This document shows positions 33,566-41,230 of a DNA stretch of 64,000 nucleotides, piece after piece. Within the stretch, counting starts at the first letter, position 1. Every line of letters begins with the position of its first letter. Source of the DNA: Vibrio mediterranei. Lineage in GTDB: Bacteria > Pseudomonadota > Gammaproteobacteria > Enterobacterales > Vibrionaceae. Below the pieces are notes generated by a model, which saw only the letters and a list, made by a program, of their open reading frames with translations, ran no database searches and was not told the DNA's origin. Both the position numbers and the translations under genes were made by a program. The DNA lies in contig NZ_FLLQ01000001.1 of NCBI RefSeq assembly GCF_900088415.1, positions 1,116,001 through 1,180,000 of the forward strand. The letters are read 5' to 3'.

Positions 33566-34423
33566 TTACTGACAATAATCCACCTTGCGTACCCAATCAT
33601 CAAAACGTCGTAGCCAATCGTCGGCATCACTTCCTTCTCGGACATAGACGCCAAACCCATGTCCACCTCGCTCAAATAATGTGAGTTCACTAGACACAGA
33701 TGCTGCCACTAGTGCATTGTGCAGCTTAAGGCTATGTTCAACTACAACAACATCATCGTCTTTAGCGTGCATAATGAGCATCGGGGCAACATCTGGGGAA
33801 ATACGCTCATCAATAGACAACAAACTTATTTGCTGCGCATCGTTTAAGGCATTAACGACATTCTCATAAGAACCCAAATGAGCGACACCAGAGGTCATCG
33901 ATACCACAGGATACATTAAACAAGTGAAGTCTGGTCGGTTAGAAAGCGTATCGGTACTTAACCATCCGGCTAAATGACCACCTGCGGAAAAGCCCATGAT
34001 ACCTACCCTTGCCATGGGGACTAGCTGGCGAATCAAAGTCAATGCTGCTCTTGCATCGACGATGGGCGCAAGCTTTTCTATGTCAGAGCCATTGTTTTTA
34101 ATAGGCAGTCGATAATTTAAACAGAACGCATGATAACCCATTTCGCTAAGGCACTTTGCCACCTCTACGCCTTCGTTATCAATCGATACAATTTGATAGC
34201 CTCCACCAGGGATAATGAGAATAGCGTGACCATTGCTTCGCTCAGGCGGAAATTCAAGCAGTTCAGGGGAGCATATATCGGAAATGAGCCGATGGGGATA
34301 GCGGAGCGGAGTTTGCGAATCGTTTACTTTCATTGGAGAGCGTTCCGAAAATCCATCACCTTGCTCAAGGGAATGGACTGTTACTGCTGGGAATAACTCC
34401 GAAAGCGAATAAATAGATTGCAT
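33566..34423 (-). CDS. Alpha/beta hydrolase, acetyl-esterase type
   Basis: Cytoplasmic serine esterase or lipase-like enzyme, 285 residues with no signal peptide. The oxyanion HGGG-like motif reads IIPGGGYQIV; the nucleophile elbow is MGFSAGGHLAG (GxSxG). The acid Asp lies in MHAKDDDVV and the catalytic His in RGGHGFGVY. This layout is that of BD-FAE/acetylxylan-esterase-like proteins that remove acetyl groups from sugars. It stands between a kduD operon and alginate genes, so deacetylation of imported uronate oligomers (bacterial alginate and pectin are often acetylated) is a reasonable guess, not shown. ATG at 34423 used. Confidence 0.8.
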   Translation of the reverse strand: MQSIYSLSELFPAVTVHSLEQGDGFSERSPMKVNDSQTPLRYPHRLISDICSPELLEFPPERSNGHAILIIPGGGYQIVSIDNEGVEVAKCLSEMGYHAFCLNYRLPIKNNGSDIEKLAPIVDARAALTLIRQLVPMARVGIMGFSAGGHLAGWLSTDTLSNRPDFTCLMYPVVSMTSGVAHLGSYENVVNALNDAQQISLLSIDERISPDVAPMLIMHAKDDDVVVVEHSLKLHNALVAASVSSELTLFERGGHGFGVYVREGSDADDWLRRFDDWVRKVDYCQ

Positions 34424-34524
34424 CAAATTACTCGTTATTACTCTTTAAGTTAAATACCAAAGTAAAACGCTTCTTAAATGTCGACAAGCGTTTATTGTGT
34501 AAACAATGAGCCGCTTCTCAGTAC

Positions 34525-34551
34525 AAAAAAGCCGACCATACGTCGGCTTTT
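34525..34551 (-). terminator. Terminator of the kduD operon
   Basis: AAAAAAGCCGAC-CATAC-GTCGGCTTTT, able to work on both strands. It lies 22 bases after the RpiB-like gene on the minus strand. Confidence 0.88.
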
Positions 34552-34572
34552 AAAACTTCAATGCACAGTATA

Positions 34573-35208
34573 TTAATCGATAAGTGTGCGTACATACTCT
34601 GCCAGTTCCGGTTCTTGGCAGTTGGAGAAAAAGCATTCCTGAAACTGAGCACTACCGACCGCCGTTTTCACTAACTCTTGGTCAATGGCCTGCAGTGACG
34701 CCATAACATCTTTGCAAACGGCAGCTTTTACTTCTGACAAAATCGCAGCATTTTTCTGTTGAGGTTCTGCACGCTCAATAGGGTAACCTTCGCCGCGATT
34801 ACCAGTGAAGGCCTTTTCAAAGATATAACGTACATTCAGTTCACCGGCCCAACCAAAGCCTTTCGCAAACGCCAGTGAAATCGCATTACCGTTGTTAATT
34901 TGATTGAAAAGGAATGCATCAGATGGCTCTAGGCAGTAGCCACATACTACTCCTGGGTGAAGGTTGCTTGCCATCATCGCGCCTTGTCCTGTGCCACAGC
35001 CAGTCACGACAAAGTCCACCGCTTTTGAATTCAGTAGAATGCTCGCCATAATACCAAGGTGAATATAGGTAAGGTGATGGTCATTTTCATCCATCATACC
35101 TACGTTAAATACGTCGTAGCCTAAACCGCCCGCTACTGTATTTAATTCAGCCGCTACCATAGCATTTTTCGGTGCTTGGCTGTTTTCCATCATCAGTGCA
35201 ATTTTCAT
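34573..35208 (-). CDS. RpiB/LacA/LacB-family sugar isomerase, possible DhuI-like ketouronate isomerase
   Basis: 211 residues. The N-terminal half is an RpiB fold (MKIALMMENSQAPKNAMVAA) with the active-site Cys in VVTGCGTGQGAMMASNLHPG (Cys71). This is the RpiB motif CGTGIG, but with Gln replacing Ile/Val and a different surrounding loop. The C-terminal extension of about 60 residues is absent from ordinary RpiB. It shares an operon with kduD and a YgjV-type protein. In streptococci an RpiB-type enzyme (DhuI) performs the isomerisation of 4-deoxy-5-keto-uronate that KduI performs elsewhere, just before a KduD-type reductase. The same role here is a strong inference from the neighbours, since no kduI cupin is seen in the window. 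Confidence 0.8.
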   Translation of the reverse strand: MKIALMMENSQAPKNAMVAAELNTVAGGLGYDVFNVGMMDENDHHLTYIHLGIMASILLNSKAVDFVVTGCGTGQGAMMASNLHPGVVCGYCLEPSDAFLFNQINNGNAISLAFAKGFGWAGELNVRYIFEKAFTGNRGEGYPIERAEPQQKNAAILSEVKAAVCKDVMASLQAIDQELVKTAVGSAQFQECFFSNCQEPELAEYVRTLID

Positions 35209-35295
35209 GTTCTTTCCCCAACGGCCTTATTAACCGCGAATTTTCCTAAAACTAAATAACTGTGTTGTCGACCAATACGTTGGCCATGCTACGGC

Positions 35296-35808
35296 TCAAA
35301 CATCATGAACCGTGCGCTGACCATCGCGAGCTAATCTAAAAATGGTCAATAAATTTGTTAATAGAAGCGTAGCTTCGAGCAGGACGCCGCCAATTGAACC
35401 CACCATAATATTGTTTGTTAACCAGCACACTGCACCTAATAAAAAACCGATTCGCATCGCAATGCCCTGAAGCATAAACAGCGAATAAGTACCAATTGCC
35501 GCCCCTAAAATTGGCCAAAGCTGCGATAAGTTTTCGGCTATCACACCACCTAAGAGAAGACTCAACGCAATGAAAATCAGAGCGACGATTTTGGAACTTG
35601 TGTAAATGGCAGCAGTTGTTCTGACCGCAGAGAGTGCAGCAGCTAACGCAGAAGTTAACGAACCCAACAATAAAAAGTGGATAAGGTGATTAACGTTCAG
35701 TGCCAGCATCAAAATCTTCAGTCGTTTGTCGTTTTTTTGGTAAAAGGTAGAAATACCTAAACCATAACTTACAAACCCTAGTATCTGCCCAACAATGTAC
35801 GCGTCCAT
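35296..35808 (-). CDS. YgjV-family inner-membrane protein
   Basis: 170 residues with about five to six hydrophobic helices. The start IVGQILGFVSYGLGISTFYQ, followed by KNDKRLKILMLALNVNHLIHF, is characteristic of the YgjV (Imp-YgjV) family, whose function is unknown although it often sits near uronate genes. The ATG at 35808 with GGAGA upstream is chosen; a GTG lies just before it. It is in an operon with kduD (17 bases upstream) and the RpiB-like gene (87 bases downstream). A transport role for ketouronates is possible but unproven. Confidence 0.82.
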   Translation of the reverse strand: MDAYIVGQILGFVSYGLGISTFYQKNDKRLKILMLALNVNHLIHFLLLGSLTSALAAALSAVRTTAAIYTSSKIVALIFIALSLLLGGVIAENLSQLWPILGAAIGTYSLFMLQGIAMRIGFLLGAVCWLTNNIMVGSIGGVLLEATLLLTNLLTIFRLARDGQRTVHDV

Positions 35809-35825
35809 CACCTAATCGTCTCCGG

Positions 35826-36587
35826 TTAGCGTGCCAACCATCCACCATCAACCGCAATGGTATAACCATTAATATAGTCTGATGCTTGTGAAGCTAAGAA
35901 TACACAGGGACCTGCTAGATCTTCTGGCGTACCCCAACGATCGGCAGGAATACGCTCTAGAATTTCTGCGTTACGCTTTTCGTCTGCACGTAGCGCCGCA
36001 GTATTGTTCGTCGCCATATATCCAGGTGCAATTGCGTTAACATTGATGCCTTCTTTGGCCCACTCATTTGCCATCAAACGCGTTACACCCATCACGCCAC
36101 TTTTTGAAGCGGTATATGATGGAACACGTATGCCACCTTGGAACGAAAGCATGGAGGCAACATTGATAATCTTACCGCCCTCGCCTTGAGCGATGAACTG
36201 CTTAGCGACTGCTTGAGACATGAAAAACACCGACTTGATGTTGATATTCATCACGTCATCCCAGTCTTGCTCTGAGAAATCGATAGCATCGTTACGTCGG
36301 ATGATACCTGCGTTGTTAACTAGGATATCAATTCGACCTAATTCGGTAACTGCACGGTCTACGATTCCTGGAATGTCGTCTAACTTCATCAAATTAGCAC
36401 GAATGTCGATAAACTTACGGCCCGTTTCTTCCATAAGAGCAATGGTTTCTGTCGGCTCAACAATATTCACTCCGACGATATCACAACCTGCTTTAGCCAG
36501 ACCCAATGCCATACCTTGGCCCAAACCAGTATCACAGCCAGTTACGACTGCGACTTTCCCGTCTAATTTGAATGAATCAAGAATCAT
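35826..36587 (-). CDS. kduD: 2-deoxy-D-gluconate 3-dehydrogenase / 2,5-diketo-3-deoxygluconate reductase
   Basis: Short-chain dehydrogenase that reduces the diketo form of 3-deoxygluconate to KDG with NADH. It has 253 residues, the standard KduD length. The NAD-binding motif TGCDTGLGQGMALGLAKAG and the NNAGIIRR motif are present, along with the catalytic Ser (NVASMLSFQGG), Tyr and Lys (YTASKSG) and the family C-terminus SDYINGYTIAVDGGWLAR. AAGGAAT ribosome site. It heads the operon kduD-ygjV-rpiB-like, divergent from a KdgR-type regulator; a KdgR-like box lies between them. Its product feeds the KdgK-Eda pathway encoded about 7 kb away. Confidence 0.93.
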   Translation of the reverse strand: MILDSFKLDGKVAVVTGCDTGLGQGMALGLAKAGCDIVGVNIVEPTETIALMEETGRKFIDIRANLMKLDDIPGIVDRAVTELGRIDILVNNAGIIRRNDAIDFSEQDWDDVMNINIKSVFFMSQAVAKQFIAQGEGGKIINVASMLSFQGGIRVPSYTASKSGVMGVTRLMANEWAKEGINVNAIAPGYMATNNTAALRADEKRNAEILERIPADRWGTPEDLAGPCVFLASQASDYINGYTIAVDGGWLAR

Positions 36588-36688
36588 TTTTTATTCCTTC
36601 ATAGATGTATTCGAGGACGAACCTTAGAAAGTTCTCACTGTTGTTAAATTAACCATACACAAAAAATGAATCACATTAAAGTTATTTT

Positions 36689-36703
36689 TGAAATGCTGTT
36701 TCA
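36689..36703. promoter_or_regulatory. Candidate KdgR box between kduD and the IclR gene
   Basis: TGAAA-TGCTG-TTTCA inside AT-rich flanks (TTTT before, TTTTT after). This resembles the KdgR operator pattern of enterobacteria (TGAAA and TTTCA half-sites). It lies 102 bases before kduD and 144 before the regulator. Confidence 0.55.
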
Positions 36704-36846
36704 TTTTTATATTTAACTTATACAAGTTTGTGAACGCAATCGCACTATTCGGTTCTAATTTTTATGAAAAGCCTTTTTGAAATTACTGACATGGTAAGGT
36801 TGCAAGGCTATAATCGCGCCCACAACAAAAAATCAAAGGAAGATAG

Positions 36847-37629
36847 ATGGATAAGTCCACGCAGCCAGAAGCCGTGTCCTCGGTACTCAAAGTGTTCAAT
36901 ATTCTGCAAGCCTTGGGCGAGCAAAAGGAAATTGGCGTTTCAGAACTGTCACAAAGACTCATGATGTCAAAAGCGACGACCTATCGTTTCCTACAAACCA
37001 TGAAAACGCTCGGTTACGTTTCTCAGGAAGGAGAAGCAGATAAGTACGCACTTACTCTTAAAATGTTCGAACTTGGTTCGAAATCATTGGAGTTTGTCGA
37101 CCTTATTGATATTGCAGATAAAGAAATGCGTGAGATTAACAAAGTGACTAATGAAACGGTTCACTTGGGTTCTATTGACGATGGTTCGATCATCTATTTA
37201 CACAAAATAGATTCAAGCTATCACTTACGTATGCATTCTCGGGTAGGCCGCCGCAATCCACTCTACAGCACAGCGATAGGTAAAGTGCTACTTTCCCACC
37301 TTCCTGACGCAGAAGTTCGTGTAATATTAGACACGGTCGAATTCATCAAACACACAGACAAAACCCACGACAACACAGAGCAACTGATTGAAGAGCTGAA
37401 CACCGTTCGTGAATGTCATTATGGTGAAGACAACGAAGAGCAAGAGCCTGGACTACGTTGCATCGCTGTCCCTGTTTACGACCGTTTCGGCCATGCTATC
37501 GCTGCAGTCTCTGTCTCCTTCCCCATCATCCGTTTCGACGAAGAGAAGAAAGCAGAATACATCACTCTCCTACACAATGCCGGAAGGACCATTTCTGAGC
37601 AGTTGGGTTATCACAACTATCCTGTCTAG
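36847..37629 (+). CDS. kdgR: IclR-family regulator, KdgR-type
   Basis: Represses uronate-catabolism genes until KDG accumulates. It has 260 residues: an N-terminal winged helix (SSVLKVFNILQALGEQKEIG, VSELSQRLMMSKATTYRFLQ) and a C-terminal IclR effector domain (LGSIDDGSIIYLHKIDSSYH, GRRNPLYSTAIGKVLLSHLP, GLRCIAVPVYDRFGHAIAAV). It closely follows the KdgR pattern. AAGGAAG ribosome site. It is divergent from kduD with a KdgR-like box in the shared promoter. It probably controls the pectin/GAG-type branch, while the GntR pair controls the alginate genes; that division is inference. Confidence 0.9.
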   Translation: MDKSTQPEAVSSVLKVFNILQALGEQKEIGVSELSQRLMMSKATTYRFLQTMKTLGYVSQEGEADKYALTLKMFELGSKSLEFVDLIDIADKEMREINKVTNETVHLGSIDDGSIIYLHKIDSSYHLRMHSRVGRRNPLYSTAIGKVLLSHLPDAEVRVILDTVEFIKHTDKTHDNTEQLIEELNTVRECHYGEDNEEQEPGLRCIAVPVYDRFGHAIAAVSVSFPIIRFDEEKKAEYITLLHNAGRTISEQLGYHNYPV

Positions 37630-37639
37630 TTATCGTGGA

Positions 37640-37670
37640 ATCTCGGGCTAAGTTGGAACTAGCCTGAGAT
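37640..37670 (+). terminator. Hairpin after the IclR gene
   Basis: ATCTCGGGCTA/TAGCCTGAGAT stem with one G-U pair, 11 bases after the stop. There is no T-run, so termination is uncertain. Confidence 0.5.
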
Positions 37671-37712
37671 CAAACTCAAGAATGGGAGGTTATCAAGGAT
37701 CCCGTTTCCCTA

Positions 37713-38228
37713 TCAACGAACAGACAAGTCCCGAGCTAGAATCAACGCTAAACCAAAGATCTGCAAAAACAGCGCGATATTCTTATAATACGCCATTTCT
37801 TCTTCCACAAATTGAATCGCTTCAGTCAGCGACAGGTTATCCAAGTATAGTTCATCGATAATGTTGCGTTGTCCTTGCTGTGCTTTATTAATCAAACGCA
37901 TCAATTCAGAAAGGTTAGCTAACTCTATTTCTGGGACATCAGCGTTTACCCATCGAGCGAGCTGTCCTCTTAGTAATTGAGAAATTTCTGGCGTGATAGT
38001 TTGAGATTGAGCGAGATGAAGCTGCAAGGTTTCTCGCTTTCGTTCCAGTGTTTCCACTTGGTTCCAGGCAAGTTGGATGGAGTATAGATTACTGTTTTTA
38101 CGCTCCTGAAGCATCGCGACTTCCCCAGACATTTTATCAAGCACCTGACTCGATAAAATGATGGCCGTAATATTAAGAATTAACCCAACTGAAACCATTA
38201 CCCAAGCGGGAGGAAGTGCGACTTTCAT
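37713..38228 (-). CDS. Two-span membrane protein with central coiled coil, unknown function
   Basis: 171 residues. TM1 is at about 8-27 (WVMVSVGLILNITAIILSSQ) and TM2 near the C-terminus (ALFLQIFGLALILARDL). A long helical region between them (about 35-145) is rich in Glu, Gln, Leu and Arg (QVETLERKRETLQLHLAQSQ) and probably forms a coiled coil in the periplasm, like the sensor part of chemoreceptors but without a signalling domain. It starts three bases after the MAPEG-type gene, so the two form one operon. I recognise no family. Confidence 0.7.
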   Translation of the reverse strand: MKVALPPAWVMVSVGLILNITAIILSSQVLDKMSGEVAMLQERKNSNLYSIQLAWNQVETLERKRETLQLHLAQSQTITPEISQLLRGQLARWVNADVPEIELANLSELMRLINKAQQGQRNIIDELYLDNLSLTEAIQFVEEEMAYYKNIALFLQIFGLALILARDLSVR

Positions 38229-38231
38229 AGA

Positions 38232-38618
38232 CTATAACAACCTATCGAACGGCAGATAAACGAGGTTAGATAAGATAAGCCCTACGATAACCAACACGGT
38301 GACTTGCATGCCTAGAACACGCCCTTTAAAGCGCTTATTTAGAATGCCATGAGCATGTAGAATACGACCAATAACAAAGCTGAGTCCCGTTAGATGAATC
38401 CAAATAGCGGGAGCCCCATTGTACTCTACCAGCGCCATCAATATCAGCGTAATAGGGATATAATCCATCGCATTGCCTTGAGCACTTCTGGCAATTTGGA
38501 GCCCTTCTACACCGCCATCTGCGTATGCTACCTGATTAATTCGTCGTTGTTTGATTACTTGAAAAGCTAACCAAAGCATAAGGCAAGCTAAAAGAGAGGC
38601 GTACAGCGCAGTGATCAT
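38232..38618 (-). CDS. MAPEG-family inner-membrane protein
   Basis: 128 residues, four hydrophobic helices. It has the MAPEG pattern: QVAYADGGVEGLQIARSAQG followed by NAMDYIPITLILMALVEYNG, and a conserved RILHAHGI in the third helix. Eukaryotic members are glutathione transferases or peroxidases; the bacterial YecN-like members have no established role. First gene of a two-gene operon with the coiled-coil membrane protein. Confidence 0.85.
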   Translation of the reverse strand: MITALYASLLACLMLWLAFQVIKQRRINQVAYADGGVEGLQIARSAQGNAMDYIPITLILMALVEYNGAPAIWIHLTGLSFVIGRILHAHGILNKRFKGRVLGMQVTVLVIVGLILSNLVYLPFDRLL

Positions 38619-38686
38619 TAATAAACCTTATTTTTTATTGAGTTAGGTTTAGTGAGTGTAGACTATTCAGCTAGTTTCTCCAGATA

Positions 38687-38712
38687 CAAAAAAGCCCAGC
38701 ATTAGCTGGGCT
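38687..38712 (-). terminator. Terminator of glgB
   Basis: AGCCCAGC-ATTA-GCTGGGCT stem with six T on the minus strand, 24 bases after the glgB stop. Confidence 0.92.
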
Positions 38713-38736
38713 TAGATCATTAAGTCAAAATGATCG

Positions 38737-40920
38737 CTAACCTAAGTACTTATAGAATACCGTTGAAAGCGGTGGTAAGCGTAACGACAACGATTGTGGT
38801 TGTGCTTCACTTTCCATTTGCTCAGTCAATGCAGTTTGCACCGCACCAAACCCACTACCAGCATAGATAGAGTCATCGGTATTTAACATCAGCTCATACT
38901 TACCTGCTAACGGCACACCTAAGCGGAAAGCTTCATGGGGTACAGGGGTAAAGTTACTGATCACTAACATACGTTCGCCTTCTTCACTGATACGTTCATG
39001 AGCTAGAATACTCGCTTCTGCCGCATCTTGAAGACGCCACTCAAAGCCTTTAGGTTCTGAGTCGAGTTCGAACAGTGATTTCTCATTACGATACAGTTTG
39101 TTTAAGTCACGCGTTAGCGCTTGCACGCCCTGATGACGGTCAAAATCTAACAAGAACCACTGTAACTGGTCATCGTGGTTCCACTCACCGGTTTGCCCAA
39201 ACTCAGCTCCCATGAAGTTAAGCTTCTTGCCAGGTTGCGCATACATATAGCCTAAATACGCTCGTAAGTTGGCAGTTTGCTGCCACTCATCACCCGGCAT
39301 TTTATTGTGAATAGAGTGCTTACCGTATACCACTTCATCGTGTGATAGTGAAAGAACATAGTTCTCACTATGGGCATAAACAAGCGGGAATGTGATGGTA
39401 TCGTGATGGTATTTACGGTTAATAGGGTCTTCTTGAATATAAGAAAGGCTGTCGTGCATCCACCCCATATTCCATTTAAACCCAAAGCCTAAACCACCCA
39501 TAAAGGTCGGAGCCGATACGCCTGGGAATGCGGTCGATTCTTCAGCAATGGTCATCGCATTCGGGAAGTGCTTGTAGACTTCTTCGTTCATCCACTTAAG
39601 GGTTGCGATAGCATCGTAATTTTCGCGACCGCCATCGACGTTTGGAATCCACTGATCGTGACTACGCGAATAGTCTAGATACAACATCGACGCAACGGCA
39701 TCAACGCGAATACCATCAATATGGAACTGCTCAAACCAATAAAGCGCATTGGACACTAAAAAGCGACGAACATGTTCACGGCCTAAATCGTAAATATAAG
39801 AATTCCAATCTTGGTGCCAGCCACGACGCGGATCAGGATCGTGGAATAGAGGCGTACCATCGAAATTCGCCAAGCCATGATCATCTGATGGGAAGTGTGC
39901 AGGTACCCAATCCAGAACAACACCTAAGCCTGCTTGGTGGCACTGATCTACGAAATACTTAAAGTCATCTGGGGAACCAAATCGGCTCGTCGGTGCGAAC
40001 AACCCAACTGGTTGATAGCCCCAAGAACCGTAGAATGGGTGTTCAGACACTGGCATTAGCTCAACATGGGTATAACCCATATCGGTCAAATAAGGGATAA
40101 GTTCGGTGGCCAATTCACGATAAGTCAGGAAATCGCCATTATCATTGCGCTTCCACGAACCTGCGTGCAACTCATAAAACGACAGCGCCTCTTTACGCTT
40201 TTCGGTGACAGGTCGAGATTGCCACTTTTCATCTTGCCAATCGTAGCGATTATGATTGTAAGTCACTGATGAAAAAGAAGGGTATTGCTCGGAGTAGAAG
40301 CCCCAAGGATCCGCTTTATGCGGTAAGCCTTCACCATTTGGTCCTTTCAATTCAAATTTGTATTGTGCTCCTTCTGGCAGATTTGGAATAAAAATACCCC
40401 AAATTCCATAATCCAATCGCTGCATTGGATTACGACGCCCATCCCAAGCATTGAAGCTACCGACTAAACTAACCGCTGTAGCATGAGGGGCATAAACCAA
40501 AAAGCGTGTCCCCTCAATGTTCTCACCGTCTCGCTCAAGCGAGATAAATTGTGAGCCCATATGGTGATACATCTCTTTTGGTGTATGTAACTCATCGTAT
40601 TCTGCGTACAAAGCGTGATATTGGTATGGGTCATCCAGCATTTGCTCAGTACCATTCCAATCTACCGCTAACTGATAGTGAGTAAATCGCAGGTCCAAAT
40701 CAGATTTGAGAACAAAACCTGACGCCTCATCTCTCACCATCGGTAGTCTTTCACCTGATGCTAGTTCAACGGCTACCCCATCGGCACCTGGCATCCATAC
40801 TCTTAAGGCAATACCTTCTTCCTGTAGATAAGGTCCTAAGAATGAAAATGGATCAGCAAACGATGCACTCGAGAGTCGATCGTACGCCTGTTTTAGTTTT
40901 TTAAGCCCTTTATTATTCAA
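38737..40920 (-). CDS. glgB: 1,4-alpha-glucan (glycogen) branching enzyme
   Basis: Introduces alpha-1,6 branches into glycogen. It has 727 residues, full length with two N-terminal CBM48-type modules ([20 protein letters not shown], and a second carrying [15 protein letters not shown]) before the GH13 barrel. Catalytic regions: nucleophile Asp in [17 protein letters not shown], acid Glu in [12 protein letters not shown], and the third acid in [12 protein letters not shown]; also [15 protein letters not shown]. It lies after malQ, with a terminator-like hairpin in the 310-base gap, so it may have its own promoter. Confidence 0.97.
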   Translation of the reverse strand: MNNKGLKKLKQAYDRLSSASFADPFSFLGPYLQEEGIALRVWMPGADGVAVELASGERLPMVRDEASGFVLKSDLDLRFTHYQLAVDWNGTEQMLDDPYQYHALYAEYDELHTPKEMYHHMGSQFISLERDGENIEGTRFLVYAPHATAVSLVGSFNAWDGRRNPMQRLDYGIWGIFIPNLPEGAQYKFELKGPNGEGLPHKADPWGFYSEQYPSFSSVTYNHNRYDWQDEKWQSRPVTEKRKEALSFYELHAGSWKRNDNGDFLTYRELATELIPYLTDMGYTHVELMPVSEHPFYGSWGYQPVGLFAPTSRFGSPDDFKYFVDQCHQAGLGVVLDWVPAHFPSDDHGLANFDGTPLFHDPDPRRGWHQDWNSYIYDLGREHVRRFLVSNALYWFEQFHIDGIRVDAVASMLYLDYSRSHDQWIPNVDGGRENYDAIATLKWMNEEVYKHFPNAMTIAEESTAFPGVSAPTFMGGLGFGFKWNMGWMHDSLSYIQEDPINRKYHHDTITFPLVYAHSENYVLSLSHDEVVYGKHSIHNKMPGDEWQQTANLRAYLGYMYAQPGKKLNFMGAEFGQTGEWNHDDQLQWFLLDFDRHQGVQALTRDLNKLYRNEKSLFELDSEPKGFEWRLQDAAEASILAHERISEEGERMLVISNFTPVPHEAFRLGVPLAGKYELMLNTDDSIYAGSGFGAVQTALTEQMESEAQPQSLSLRLPPLSTVFYKYLG

Positions 40921-41003
40921 CGTTCATCTCCCTCGACCTTAAATAGCCCCATGATTATTTTTTCGAAACCAATAGTTGGTTTCACTGACGTTTGAGGCAC
41001 TAT

Positions 41004-41027
41004 AAAAAAGCCCGCAAAGCGCGGGCT
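41004..41027 (-). terminator. Second hairpin terminator between malQ and glgB
   Basis: AGCCCGC/GCGGGCT stem with six T on the minus strand. Confidence 0.8.
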
Positions 41028-41149
41028 ACCAGCAAGGTTTCATTGTACTTGATTGCACCTATACGGGAAGTGATTTAACCCTAATTTTCGGGTGCAATAC
41101 GGTATTTTTACGCACTTCTTTACAATATAAATCCCAATAGTGACAAGCG

Positions 41150-41212
41150 ATAAAAAGAAAAGCACGACTCCCAGAGATGACAGAACAAATCTCTGAAGAA
41201 GCCGTGCTTGAT
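41150..41212 (-). terminator. Terminator of malQ
   Basis: Outer stem AAGCACG/CGTGCTT enclosing AGAGAT/ATCTCT, then TTTCTTTTT on the minus strand, 19 bases after the malQ stop. Confidence 0.75.
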
Positions 41213-41230
41213 TAGCGATTTTGAGGCGGA

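Larger units (their letters stand above)
40921..41230. other. malQ-glgB intergenic region
   Basis: 310 bases with two terminator hairpins in tandem and AT-rich sequence between them. No ORF is supported. A separate glgB promoter is likely upstream of 40921 but was not pinned down. Confidence 0.5.
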
